Notes: generated by a model from the letters alone, not told the origin. A DNA stretch of 14,510 bases from JBOHRE01 sp050732635 (GCA_050732635.1 JBOHRE010000082.1:1-14510), one strand, 5' to 3'; counted from the stretch's first letter, positions 1 through 7,714 are shown. A program made the numbers and translations.

Positions 1-167
1 GCCTCGTACCACGGCACGTACGGAATCCGCTGCGCCGCTGCCACAGCGCTGTGGCCCGCAGCGGGCGTCGGCTGTGCATCGGCGGTGCGCACCGCGTCCG
101 CCTCCGCGGACCGCAGCGGCCGTGGCGCGCCCCAGTCCCGCTCGAATGCTCTGTCGTCGCTGCCCAT
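1..167 (-). CDS. Unidentified protein, N-terminal part only (runs off left edge)
   Basis: An ATG at 167, preceded on the minus strand by GAGG five bases upstream, opens a frame that reads to the window edge without a stop. The visible 55 or so residues begin MGSDDRAFERDWGAP and end RIPYVPWYEA. They are Ala/Pro/Asp-rich with mainly G/C third positions and look like real coding sequence, unlike the other two minus frames here. There is no signal peptide, so a cytosolic protein with a flexible N-terminus is likely. The same frame stays open and protein-like upstream of the ATG, with alternative starts GTG at 212 and TTG at 221, so the true start may lie up to 54 bases earlier. It follows the glycerophosphodiesterase gene by 80 bp on the same strand and may be the third gene of that operon. 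I do not recognise the family. Confidence 0.5.
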   Translation of the reverse strand, partial: MGSDDRAFERDWGAPRPLRSAEADAVRTADAQPTPAAGHSAVAAAQRIPYVPWYE

Positions 168-247
168 CGGTGCCTCGGCATGGTCGGCCGCGGAGCCGCG
201 GCCCAGGGCCACGGGGCGCAACTTCTGTTCCAGGCTCCCGGACGCGG

Positions 248-1078
248 TCAGACGCCGGCGAGCGCCGGCGGCAACGGGCGGCCGACGCGCTCGTGCAGCA
301 CGCGCGCAAGGCGGTCGGGATAGTCGGTGACCAGGCCGTCGACACCCCAATCGAGAAGCCGGTGCATGTCACCCTCCTCGTTGACGGTCCAGACATGGAC
401 GATGACACCACGCGCACGCAGATCCTCGATGAGTCGCGGCGTAACGACGCGGCGACCCTCGTGCGTCTCCGGTACCTGGAACGCATCGAAGCGGATCGGC
501 CAGAGTCGCGCGAGGCGCACGACATGCGCCGCGTAGAAGCGTTTGATCTGGGCAGCCGAGGCGCTGGCCGGACCCGCGTACTGTCGATGGAAGAGGCTGC
601 GATCGCCGTGGCGTTCACCCGCGTGCATCACGCGCGACTCGGCACCGTGCCGGCGGATCGCCTCGAGCAGCGGCCGCTGCGCCGGCTCCTCCTTGACTTC
701 CACGATCAGCGGTGTGGCGCCGACGGCATCGAACACCTCGTCAATGGTCGGCACGCGGACGCCCTGACCGCGGAACGGGAAGCTGCGACCGTCGTCGCGA
801 GTGAAGCGGTGCCCGGCATCGAGCTCGCGGAGAGCAGCGAGCGTCAGCGCAGCGACGTCGCCCTGACCATTCGTGGTCCGATCCACGGTCGGATCGTGAA
901 TCACGACGCAGTGGCCATCGGCGGTTGCGCGCACGTCGAGCTCGATCAGATCCGACTGCCACTGGTCGACCGCCGCCGTGAATGCCGGCAGCGTATTCTC
1001 CGGAGCCAGACCCGCCCCGCCGCGGTGCGCGATCAGGTGCGGCGGGTCGGCCAGCGCCGCCCACGCAGAGCGGCCCAT
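248..1078 (-). CDS. Glycerophosphodiester phosphodiesterase (GDPD family)
   Basis: This enzyme hydrolyses glycerophosphodiesters (deacylated phospholipids) to glycerol-3-phosphate and an alcohol. The 276-residue product has the GDPD fold markers: AHRGG with catalytic H18 and R19 followed by APENT, IELDVR with metal ligands E46 and D48, IHDPTVDRTTNG with catalytic H61, EVKEE with E127, and the C-terminal WTVN and GVDGLVTDYP segments. Length is normal for a bacterial cytosolic GDPD, and there is no signal peptide. The start is either ATG at 1078, sharing one base with the upstream stop (TGATG), or GTG at 1081, overlapping it by 4 bp; ATG is chosen. Either way it is translationally coupled to the unknown upstream gene. 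The likely role is phospholipid turnover or phosphate and glycerol scavenging. Family certain; exact substrate unknown. Confidence 0.95.
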   Translation of the reverse strand: MGRSAWAALADPPHLIAHRGGAGLAPENTLPAFTAAVDQWQSDLIELDVRATADGHCVVIHDPTVDRTTNGQGDVAALTLAALRELDAGHRFTRDDGRSFPFRGQGVRVPTIDEVFDAVGATPLIVEVKEEPAQRPLLEAIRRHGAESRVMHAGERHGDRSLFHRQYAGPASASAAQIKRFYAAHVVRLARLWPIRFDAFQVPETHEGRRVVTPRLIEDLRARGVIVHVWTVNEEGDMHRLLDWGVDGLVTDYPDRLARVLHERVGRPLPPALAGV

Positions 1079-1581
1079 CACGCCTCGTCGGAGTCCTGGA
1101 ACCAGAGCCGGTCCGCGCTCTGCACCGGGATCAGGTGCAGCCGGTACAGCACGAGGTCGAACAGTCGCTCGGTGGCCTGGCGCTCGAAGACCTCCTCGGG
1201 ATCCGTCGTGCCTGCACGCTCGATGCAGCGCTCGGCCAGAAACAGAAGCACGTCCTCGACGATCTGCGGCCGGGGTGAGGCCGGTTTCGGCGAGTCCGGC
1301 ATGACCTCGCTCAGCAGCAAGCCATCGATGAAGGTCAGAAACCCGGGAAAGGTCAGCTCGACCAGCTCGCTGCCGCCTTCGCGCTCCTCCGCGGTCAGTG
1401 ATTCCCAGGCGAGCTCGTTCCAGTACAGCTCCTGCGCCTCTTCGACCAGGAACCGGCGTCGCTCCTCGGGCACCAGTGCGCCTCGCGCCGGCGGCAGTGG
1501 CCGGCCGAGTAGGCGTTCCAATCGGGCGCGGCGTCGCGCGACGTATTGTTCCGCAGCATGGCTGCGCGCCGTTCCGGACAT
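1078..1581 (-). CDS. Conserved-looking hypothetical protein coupled to GDPD
   Basis: This 167-residue, charged, mostly helical protein has no signal peptide or membrane segment, so it is probably cytosolic. Distinct stretches are EEAQELYWNELAWESLT (about 47-63), FPGFLTFIDGLLLSE (78-92) and PRPQIVEDVLLFLAER (103-118). It matches no family whose function I can name. An in-frame ATG at 1731 would add 50 residues, but that extension is Arg/Pro-rich and unlike a protein, and a good promoter lies inside it at 1631-1659. The start at 1581 also has AGG four bases upstream. The stop overlaps the start of the GDPD gene, so the two are made together, and a role connected to lipid-derived metabolites is possible but not shown. 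Confidence 0.75.
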   Translation of the reverse strand: MSGTARSHAAEQYVARRRARLERLLGRPLPPARGALVPEERRRFLVEEAQELYWNELAWESLTAEEREGGSELVELTFPGFLTFIDGLLLSEVMPDSPKPASPRPQIVEDVLLFLAERCIERAGTTDPEEVFERQATERLFDLVLYRLHLIPVQSADRLWFQDSDEA

Positions 1582-1896
1582 CGACCTGCCATCGGATTCC
1601 AAGGCCGCCCGCAGGACTCGTGGGAGGCGCAAAATACGCGCGGCCGAAGGACGCGGCAATCCGCAGAACGGCCGCCGCAGGCCACGAAATGGCTTCCCCT
1701 CGATCGCTTCCGGCGCGACTTCAGGCGACATCGGCGAGCACGAATTCCCGCCTGCTGCTGTACCTGCTCAGCCTGTGATGCGGGCCGAATCTTCAACCGT
1801 CGCCCAACCGTTACGCATTCGTGGCCCGGTTCTCGCCCCGCGCCACGAGTGTACGGTGGACGCGCCTGGGGATGAACCCGTGACCGCTGGAGAGCG
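1582..1896. other. Divergent intergenic region
   Basis: These 315 bases separate the minus-strand gene starting at 1581 from the plus-strand PAP2 gene starting at 1897. No convincing gene is present. The minus-strand promoter candidate at 1631-1659 lies here. On the plus strand, GGAGAG at 1889-1894 provides the ribosome binding site for the TTG start at 1897. I found no good sigma70-like pair for the PAP2 gene and no strong hairpin. Confidence 0.55.
1631..1659 (-). promoter_or_regulatory. Candidate sigma70-type promoter for the 1581 gene and GDPD
   Basis: Read on the minus strand, TTGCCG (1659-1654) and TATTTT (1636-1631) are separated by exactly 17 bases. Each matches the housekeeping consensus at four of six positions, and the A/T-rich -10 stands out in GC-rich surroundings. 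Transcription would start near 1624 and give a leader of about 43 nt before the ATG at 1581. Confidence 0.5.
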
Positions 1897-2424
1897 TTGA
1901 CCCGGATCCTCGCCTTCGATGAGTGGCTGCTGCACGCGCTGGTCGCGTGCCGTCGCATCTGGCTCGATCGGACCATGCGTACCATCACGCACCTCGGCGG
2001 TGCAACCAGCGCGATCACGGCGGCGCTGCTCCTGTGCCTGACGCCGCCACGAGGTCTGCAGCAGGCCGGGGCGGTCGCTGCCTTCGCGCTGGCCACGTCG
2101 CACCTGGCCGTTCAGCTGCTGAAGCGGTCGGTGACGCGAGCGCGGCCGGCGCTGCGGCCGGGCTTCGAGATGCTCATCCACGCGCCGGATCGCTTCAGCT
2201 TTCCATCGGGTCATGCAGCGGCGGCGTTCGCCGTCGCCCTGCCGGTCGCCGCTGCATTGCCCGTGATGGCGGCGGCGGCTTTGATCGCGCTGGCGCTGAC
2301 CATCGGCATCTCCCGCTGCTATCTCGGCGTGCACTATCCCGGCGATGTCCTGGCGGGCTGGCTCCTGGCCGCCGTGGCCCTCGCCGCCGCGCCCGCGGGA
2401 CTCGCGCTGCTCGGCCTGGCCTGA
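1897..2424 (+). CDS. PAP2-family membrane phosphatase
   Basis: This is a 175-residue integral membrane acid phosphatase of the PAP2 superfamily, which removes phosphate from lipid phosphates such as phosphatidic acid or undecaprenyl pyrophosphate. All three signature motifs are present: K76-x6-R83-P84, P103-S104-G105-H106 and S139-R140-x5-H146-x3-D150. Hydrophobic helices lie around 34-50, 56-75, 108-137 and 150-174. The start is TTG at 1897 with GGAGAG just upstream. The next in-frame ATG (1975) would remove the first helix, and no better start lies upstream. It converges on the DUF5996 gene with an 8-bp gap. Proximity to a glycerophosphodiesterase fits lipid metabolism, but the two are divergently transcribed. 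The substrate cannot be told from sequence. Confidence 0.92.
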   Translation: MTRILAFDEWLLHALVACRRIWLDRTMRTITHLGGATSAITAALLLCLTPPRGLQQAGAVAAFALATSHLAVQLLKRSVTRARPALRPGFEMLIHAPDRFSFPSGHAAAAFAVALPVAAALPVMAAAALIALALTIGISRCYLGVHYPGDVLAGWLLAAVALAAAPAGLALLGLA

Positions 2425-2432
2425 GGCGTGGC

Positions 2433-3362
2433 TCAGCCCGGCCGCGGGTCCTGCCGTTCGAGGGCGCTGCGATCCCAGCCGGCTGCGTCGGCGGCCGCCT
2501 CGTAGGATCTCTGCAGAAACAACCCCAAGGTAGCAGCCGGATCGGCAGCAGTACGTACCGCCTCGTAGGGCAGCACGAATTCGCGTAGATCGGGGTGGTA
2601 GTAACCCCGGGGCCCGATCGCCGCGGTGGCGAAGCCGGCCGGCTCGGGATACGCGTACGCGTAGAAGATCGGCTCCGGCAGGGGGCCGCCGCCCGGCCAG
2701 AACCCACAGCTGCTCAGCTCGTGCGAGTAGGACTCGCGCATGACGAACCGGGCCACGTTCGGGCTCCCCGGATGCGGCGGTGCGGTTCGTCCGGAGAAGC
2801 GGGTCACGGCCAGGTCGAATGCGCCCCAGAAGAAATGCACGGGGCTGCACTTGCCGATGAAGCGGCCGCGAAACTCGCTCAGCACGCGGTGCGCGCTGGA
2901 CAGCACCCGCCAGTGGCGCGTCGCATGATCGGGGTCGTAGGTAGCCAGCTCCTCATCCTGCTCGAAGGGCACCCGTCGCTCGACCTCGACAGGCGTCGTC
3001 CAGATCGTGGTTCTCAGGTCGTCCGCCTCGAGCAGCTCGAGCGTCCGGCGATAGAATGCGGCGACGCTCATCGGCTCCAGAGCAAAGCCCGCGGTGCCGC
3101 GGTCGCTGCGCAGCGTGAGCTGGTGGTCGACGAAATCGAGCTCGAGCTCGAAGCTGCGCTCGGCGTACGGCATCACGGACGTGCTCAGGCCTCGGCTGGT
3201 CAGGTACAGCGGAACGTGCCAGTAGTGGTTGATGAACGGCGCATGCGCCAGCCGTATCTTGCCGATCACCTGCGACCACATGTGCAGCGTCTGGTAGGTC
3301 TGCAGCCATTCGGCTAACGGCAGTGGCGGCCAGGCGCCCCCGCCCCCATTGTCACGTGCCAT
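2433..3362 (-). CDS. DUF5996 family protein
   Basis: The 309-residue soluble protein matches what I know of DUF5996, a family without an assigned reaction. Features are WPPLPLAEW near the N-terminus (11-19), TLHMWSQVIGKIRL (25-38), INHYWHVPLYLTSRGL (44-59), a VHFFWGAFDLAVTRFSGR block (175-192), HELSSCGFWPGG (214-225) and YPEP (239-242). Conserved Trp, His and Tyr residues dominate these blocks, which suggests a ligand- or substrate-binding pocket rather than a scaffold. No signal peptide is seen, so it is cytosolic. The ATG at 3362 has a strong GGGAGAG site about five bases upstream. The frame extends 43 residues further upstream, but that part is Arg-rich and unlike a protein. It is divergent from the metalloprotease gene and shares a 153-bp intergenic region with it. 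Confidence 0.88.
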   Translation of the reverse strand: MARDNGGGGAWPPLPLAEWLQTYQTLHMWSQVIGKIRLAHAPFINHYWHVPLYLTSRGLSTSVMPYAERSFELELDFVDHQLTLRSDRGTAGFALEPMSVAAFYRRTLELLEADDLRTTIWTTPVEVERRVPFEQDEELATYDPDHATRHWRVLSSAHRVLSEFRGRFIGKCSPVHFFWGAFDLAVTRFSGRTAPPHPGSPNVARFVMRESYSHELSSCGFWPGGGPLPEPIFYAYAYPEPAGFATAAIGPRGYYHPDLREFVLPYEAVRTAADPAATLGLFLQRSYEAAADAAGWDRSALERQDPRPG

Positions 3363-3437
3363 GACTCTCTCCCGCGTGGTTGGAGGAAACGTCGGGGCGC
3401 CGGATGTTACGACCGCGCGCAAGCCACCCCCCGTCGC

Positions 3438-3466
3438 TTGCCGCACCCTGCGCCGTGATCTACCGT
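3438..3466 (+). promoter_or_regulatory. Weak candidate promoter for the protease operon
   Basis: TTGCCG at 3438-3443 and TACCGT at 3461-3466 are 17 bases apart on the plus strand. The -35 matches the consensus at four positions and the -10 at only three. It would give a leader of about 43 nt. The assignment rests on position and on the same TTGCCG -35 recurring at two other gene starts in the window. Confidence 0.25.
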
Positions 3467-3502
3467 CCGCTTCGCCGTCGCCGATCCTCATCCCGCTCCA
3501 CT

Positions 3503-3508
3503 AGGAGG
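3503..3508 (+). promoter_or_regulatory. Perfect Shine-Dalgarno for the metalloprotease
   Basis: AGGAGG lies seven bases before the ATG at 3516. It is one of the two complete Shine-Dalgarno sequences seen in the window (the other precedes the lipoprotein gene at 8635). It fixes the start codon and suggests strong translation. Confidence 0.8.
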
Positions 3509-3515
3509 TTTACCG

Positions 3516-5999
3516 ATGCTCGGAAGCAGCTGCCTGGCGTCGACCAAGCGCCTCGGCCTGCCGCTCGTGTGCGCCGCAACGGTCGCCTGTGCCGGGCGAG
3601 GTCAGGCCCCGGGGCCCACACCGCAGCAGCGTGCTTCGGCCGACAGCGTCAGGGACCGGATCAAGCCGTATTCGCAGGTGGTCACGGCCGAAGCGGAGAG
3701 CGACGACGGTCTCTTCACGGTACACCGGATCGGCGATGATCTGTTGTACGAGATCCCGCTCTCCCGGCTGGGCGAGGAGCTGCTGTTGGTCACGCGCATC
3801 GCGCGCACCGCCACCGACATCGGCTACGGCGGCGAGGAGGCCAATACGCAGGTCGTCCGCTGGCTGCGCAACGGCGACCAGGTTCTGCTGCGGCTGGTAA
3901 GCCACGAGAGTGTGGCCGAGGACTCGCTGCCGATCTTCGAGGCGGTCGTGAATGCGAACTTCGAGCCGATCATCGCTGCGTTCCCGATCCAGGCGTTCAC
4001 GCCCGACAGCTCCGCTGTCGTGCTCGATGTCACCGAGCTGTTCACCACCGACGTGCCGATGCTCGGTCTCGAGCAGGGCCGCCGCGAGCGCTTCGAGGTA
4101 CGCCGGCTCGACGATGAGCGCAGCCACATCGTGTACGCCCGGAGCTATCCACGAAACATCGAGGTGCGGCACGTGCTGACGTACGAGGCGAGTGAGCCGC
4201 CGTCCAATGAGACAGCGAACACGATCTCGATCGAGATGAATCAGTCGATGCTGGCACTGCCGGAGAAGCCAATGCAGCCGCGCATGTGCGATGCCCGGGT
4301 CGGCTACTTCCGCGTACAGCGCGTCAACTACGGGCTGCCGACGCAGCGTGCAACGGAGCAGTGCTTCATCACGCGCTGGCGACTGGAGCCGAAGGACACG
4401 GCCGCCTTCCTGCGCGGCGAGCTGGTCGAGCCGGTCGAGCCGATCGTCTACTACATCGACCCGGCCACCCCCCTCGAATGGCGGCGCTACATCAAGGAAG
4501 GCGTCGAGATGTGGAACGAGGCCTTTGCGGAGGCCGGTTTCCGTGATGCGATCCTGGCGAAAGACCCACCCACGGCGGCCGAGGACCCCGAATTCAGCCC
4601 GGAGGACGCGCGCTACTCGGTGATCCGGTACTTCCCCTCCGACATCCAGAATGCGTACGGACCCCACGTGCACGATCCGCGCACGGGGCAGATTCTGGAG
4701 AGCGATATCGGCTGGTATCACAACGTCATGAACCTGCTGCGCAACTGGTACTTCGTGCAGACAGCGGCTGCGAATCCGGAGGCGCGCGGCGTCGCGTTCG
4801 AGGACAGCGTGATGGGCAGGCTGATCGCGTTCGTCTCCGCCCATGAAGTCGGCCACACGATCGGCCTGCCGCACAACATGAAGGCGAGCGCTGCGTATCC
4901 GGTCGACTCGCTGCGAACTCGATTCGTCTGCCGTATGGGCACCGCACCATCGATCATGGACTACGCGCGTTTCAACTACGTCGCCCAGCCCGGCGACGAG
5001 ACCTGCTTTGTGCCGCGGATCGGACCCTACGACAAGTGGGCGGTGCGCTGGGGCTATCGGCCGATCATCGATGCCGATGCGCCAGCCGATGAGCGACCGA
5101 CGCTCGATCGCTGGATCCGCGAAGTCTATGACGACCCGATGTATCACTACGGCAATCCGAGCAGTATCGACCCGTCGTCCCAGACCGAGGCGATCGGCGC
5201 CGATGCGATGGAAGCCAGCCGGCTCGGCATCGAAAACCTGAAGCGCACCGTGCCCAACCTCATTCGCTGGACCTACGAGGAGTACGAGCCGTACGATCAG
5301 CTCGACGAGCTGTATGGTCAGGTCCTGGCCCAGTGGACGCGCTACATGGGACATGTGGCGACGAACGTCGGCGGCGTGTCTCGCCTCGCCAAGACCTACG
5401 GCCAGACCGGTCCGGTATTCGAGCCGGTGCCGGAGGCGACGCAGCGGCGCGCGCTCGCGTTCCTTGGCGAACAGGCCTTCGCGACGCCGGCCTGGCTGAT
5501 CGAGCCGGAAATCCTGACGCGCATCGAGCCGGCCGGCGTCGTGAACCGCATTACGGCCGCGCAGATCGGCGTGCTCAATCGAGTCCTCGATCCGCAGCGC
5601 ATGCAGCGGCTGGTCGAGACGGAAGCGTTGCTCGGCGATGCGGCGTACACGCTCGATGAGCTGCTGCTCGATGTGCGCCGGTCGGTCTGGTCGGAGCTGC
5701 AGGGCGCGCAGCAGATCGATCTCTACCGGCGCGGGCTGCAGCGCGGCTACCTGGAGCGCATGCGCTGGCTGATGACCGAGGAGGTCGAACCGCCGCCGCC
5801 CCAGATTCGACAATTCGTCGAATTCACCGAGGTCGATCTGGAACGCTCCGATATCCGCGCGTTCGCGCGCGGCGAGCTCGTGACACTGGATCGCGAGATT
5901 CGACAGGTGCTGCCCCGCGTCGCGGACCGGGCCACACGGCTACACCTGCTGGACGTACTGGAGCGCATCGAGCATATCCTGGAACCGCCGCGCGATTGA
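3516..5999 (+). CDS. Exported zinc-dependent metalloprotease (DUF5117/DUF5118 type)
   Basis: This 827-residue protein is a predicted extracytoplasmic zinc endopeptidase. The N-terminus has basic residues and a hydrophobic stretch (11-25), with a possible but non-ideal lipobox TVAC at 22-25, so it is exported and perhaps lipid-anchored. A DUF5118-like segment (about 60-100, GLFTVHRIGDDLLYEIPLSR) is followed by a DUF5117-like region (about 105-290). The peptidase region from about 300 contains the metzincin-style zinc motif H443-E-x-x-H447-x-x-G-x-x-H453, with E444 as general base, and a Met-turn candidate SIMDY (M481). The remaining roughly 300 residues are the family's C-terminal part. Length is typical for the family. 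The gene is followed after 1 bp by the amidohydrolase, pointing to a shared role in breaking down external proteins and peptides. Its natural substrate is unknown. Confidence 0.93.
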   Translation: MLGSSCLASTKRLGLPLVCAATVACAGRGQAPGPTPQQRASADSVRDRIKPYSQVVTAEAESDDGLFTVHRIGDDLLYEIPLSRLGEELLLVTRIARTATDIGYGGEEANTQVVRWLRNGDQVLLRLVSHESVAEDSLPIFEAVVNANFEPIIAAFPIQAFTPDSSAVVLDVTELFTTDVPMLGLEQGRRERFEVRRLDDERSHIVYARSYPRNIEVRHVLTYEASEPPSNETANTISIEMNQSMLALPEKPMQPRMCDARVGYFRVQRVNYGLPTQRATEQCFITRWRLEPKDTAAFLRGELVEPVEPIVYYIDPATPLEWRRYIKEGVEMWNEAFAEAGFRDAILAKDPPTAAEDPEFSPEDARYSVIRYFPSDIQNAYGPHVHDPRTGQILESDIGWYHNVMNLLRNWYFVQTAAANPEARGVAFEDSVMGRLIAFVSAHEVGHTIGLPHNMKASAAYPVDSLRTRFVCRMGTAPSIMDYARFNYVAQPGDETCFVPRIGPYDKWAVRWGYRPIIDADAPADERPTLDRWIREVYDDPMYHYGNPSSIDPSSQTEAIGADAMEASRLGIENLKRTVPNLIRWTYEEYEPYDQLDELYGQVLAQWTRYMGHVATNVGGVSRLAKTYGQTGPVFEPVPEATQRRALAFLGEQAFATPAWLIEPEILTRIEPAGVVNRITAAQIGVLNRVLDPQRMQRLVETEALLGDAAYTLDELLLDVRRSVWSELQGAQQIDLYRRGLQRGYLERMRWLMTEEVEPPPPQIRQFVEFTEVDLERSDIRAFARGELVTLDREIRQVLPRVADRATRLHLLDVLERIEHILEPPRD

Positions 6000-6000
6000 C

Positions 6001-7653
6001 ATGCGAGCGCGCTCCTATGCGGTCGCTGCCGAGGTGTGTACCCGACGCGCTCGGCGGCTTCTTCGGATGCTGCTCGCGCTTGCCGCTCTTGCCGGTGGCG
6101 CGTGCGCCACGGGTGGCGACGTGCATCCGCCAGCCGACTCCTATGATCTCCTGCTCAGCGGCGGCCGCGTGGTCGACGGCAGCGGTGCAGCTGCGTACAT
6201 GGCCGATGTTGCCGTGCGCGGCGATCGGATCGTGGCGATCTCGCGAACCGCGCTCGCTGCGGCGAACGCGGCGCACGTCATCGATGCGCGCGGCCGCGTC
6301 GTCGCCCCGGGGTTCATCGATGTCCATGCGCACCTCGACCCGCTGCTCCGCCTGCCGGACGCCGAGAGTCATGTGCGTCAGGGCGTGACCACGGCGCTGG
6401 GCGGACCGGACGGCGGCTCGCCCTGGCCGCTGGGCCCCTACCTCGACTCGGCGGCGGCCGCCGGGGTGGGCATGAACGTGGCGTTCCTGGTGGGTCACAA
6501 CACGATCCGCCGCGAGGTCATGGGCATGCAGGCGCGCGCGCCGACCGCCGCCGAGCTGGCGCGGATGCGCGACATGGTCGCCGAGGCCATGGAGGCCGGC
6601 GCGTTCGGGCTGTCGACGGGGCTCAAGTACCTGCCAGGCGCGTATTCCGAGACGGACGAGGTGGTGGCATTGGCGCGGGAGGCTGCCGCGCACGGCGGCA
6701 TCTACACCTCGCACCTGCGCGAGGAAGGACTAGAGCTGATCGCTGCGGTAGCGGAAGCGATCGAGATCGGCCGCCGCGCCGGCATACCGGCAGTTCTGAC
6801 TCATCACAAGGTGGTCGGCGAGCCGATGTGGGGCGCGAGCCAGCGGACGCTGGCCATGGTCGACAGCGCGGTGGCAGGCGGCGTCGACGTTTGGATCGAT
6901 CAGTATCCCTATACCGCCACGTATACGGGGATCGGTGTGCTGGTCCCGGCCTGGGCAATGGCCGGCGGCGATTCCGCCTTCTTCGCGCGCCTCGCCGATC
7001 CGCCGCTGCGTGACAGCATCATCGGGGGCATCGTCTTCAATATCCTCAACGACCGCGGCGGTGGCGACATCGCCCGTGTGCAGCTCGCACGGGTCGAGTG
7101 GGATCCTTCGCTCGAGGGCGGCACGCTCGCGGACTGGGCACGCCGCGAAGGCCTCGAGCCCACGCCGGAGACAGGGGCGACGCTGGTGATCGACGCGCTT
7201 CGCCGCGGCGGCGCGTCCGCCATCTACCACGTCCTGGACGAGCGCGACGTCGAGCGCATCATGCGCCACGACCGCACCATGATCGCTTCTGATGGACGGC
7301 TGACACGTCCCGGCGAGGGTCATCCGCACCCGCGCTGGTATGGCACCTTCCCTCGCGTGTTCGGGCGCTACGTGCGCGAGCGAGGTGTGCTGACGCTCGA
7401 GCAGGCCGTGCACAAGATGACCGGCATGCCGGCCGCGCTGCTCGGGCTCGATCAGCGCGGCACCATACGGGAGGGCGCCTATGCGGACCTCGTCGTCTTC
7501 GATCCGGAGCGGATCCACGATCGCGCGACGTTCGAGGATCCGCACCAATATTCTGATGGCATCGACGCCGTCATTGTCAACGGCGTTGTCACGGTCGAGG
7601 CGGAGCGCTACCACGATGCGCGCGCTGGCCGGGTGCTCCGGCGTGGCCGCTGA
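6001..7653 (+). CDS. Exported D-aminoacylase-like amidohydrolase
   Basis: The 550-residue protein belongs to the amidohydrolase superfamily and is closest to N-acyl-D-amino-acid deacylases, which release D-amino acids from N-acylated forms. Metal-site residues expected for the TIM barrel are visible: H109 and H111 in DVHAHLD, H238 in TSHLRE, H268/H269 in THHK and D431 in ASDG. A composite beta-sandwich is formed by the ends (about 50-105 and 485-535, the latter with GTIREGAYADLVVFD). The Cys of the classical GNCG motif is absent; the equivalent stretch reads TALGGPDGGSP (131-141). The N-terminus has a basic region and a hydrophobic stretch ending in GGAC (C35), so export is likely, possibly as a lipoprotein. 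The ATG at 6001 is 1 bp after the protease stop, with a weak ribosome site. An internal ATG at 6067 is an alternative. Confidence 0.9.
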   Translation: MRARSYAVAAEVCTRRARRLLRMLLALAALAGGACATGGDVHPPADSYDLLLSGGRVVDGSGAAAYMADVAVRGDRIVAISRTALAAANAAHVIDARGRVVAPGFIDVHAHLDPLLRLPDAESHVRQGVTTALGGPDGGSPWPLGPYLDSAAAAGVGMNVAFLVGHNTIRREVMGMQARAPTAAELARMRDMVAEAMEAGAFGLSTGLKYLPGAYSETDEVVALAREAAAHGGIYTSHLREEGLELIAAVAEAIEIGRRAGIPAVLTHHKVVGEPMWGASQRTLAMVDSAVAGGVDVWIDQYPYTATYTGIGVLVPAWAMAGGDSAFFARLADPPLRDSIIGGIVFNILNDRGGGDIARVQLARVEWDPSLEGGTLADWARREGLEPTPETGATLVIDALRRGGASAIYHVLDERDVERIMRHDRTMIASDGRLTRPGEGHPHPRWYGTFPRVFGRYVRERGVLTLEQAVHKMTGMPAALLGLDQRGTIREGAYADLVVFDPERIHDRATFEDPHQYSDGIDAVIVNGVVTVEAERYHDARAGRVLRRGR

Positions 7654-7682
7654 GCCAGGTTCGTCGCACTCGTGAACAGGGA

Positions 7683-7714
7683 AAGGCCCGTTCCGGTCGA
7701 CTGGAACGGGCCTT
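7683..7714. terminator. Bidirectional intrinsic terminator hairpin
   Basis: A perfect 12-bp inverted repeat, AAGGCCCGTTCC and GGAACGGGCCTT, flanks an 8-base loop. It sits 29 bp after the amidohydrolase stop and 18 bp after the cold-shock gene stop on the opposite strand. Neither side has a long U-run; the minus-strand transcript ends GGCCTTTCCC. The position between convergent genes and the perfect stem support a shared terminator. Confidence 0.85.

Noticed and set aside
1582..1731. N-terminal extension of the 167-aa protein to an ATG at 1731
   Set aside because: The 50 extra residues look non-coding and a promoter candidate lies within them.
74..1900. A 608-codon open frame on the plus strand
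   Set aside because: It lies opposite the GDPD gene and its partner, and its translation is Arg/Ser-rich with no domain. GC-rich codon usage keeps the opposite frame open.
1768..2850. A 360-codon minus-strand frame across the PAP2 gene
   Set aside because: It is antisense to a gene with all three PAP2 motifs and overlaps the end of the DUF5996 gene in the wrong frame; the translation is Arg-rich and low complexity.
3510..5813. A 767-codon open frame on the minus strand opposite the metalloprotease
   Set aside because: The plus-strand frame carries HEXXH, a signal peptide and a perfect ribosome site. The minus frame is His/Arg/Asp-rich with no recognisable domain and is a mirror of the real codons.
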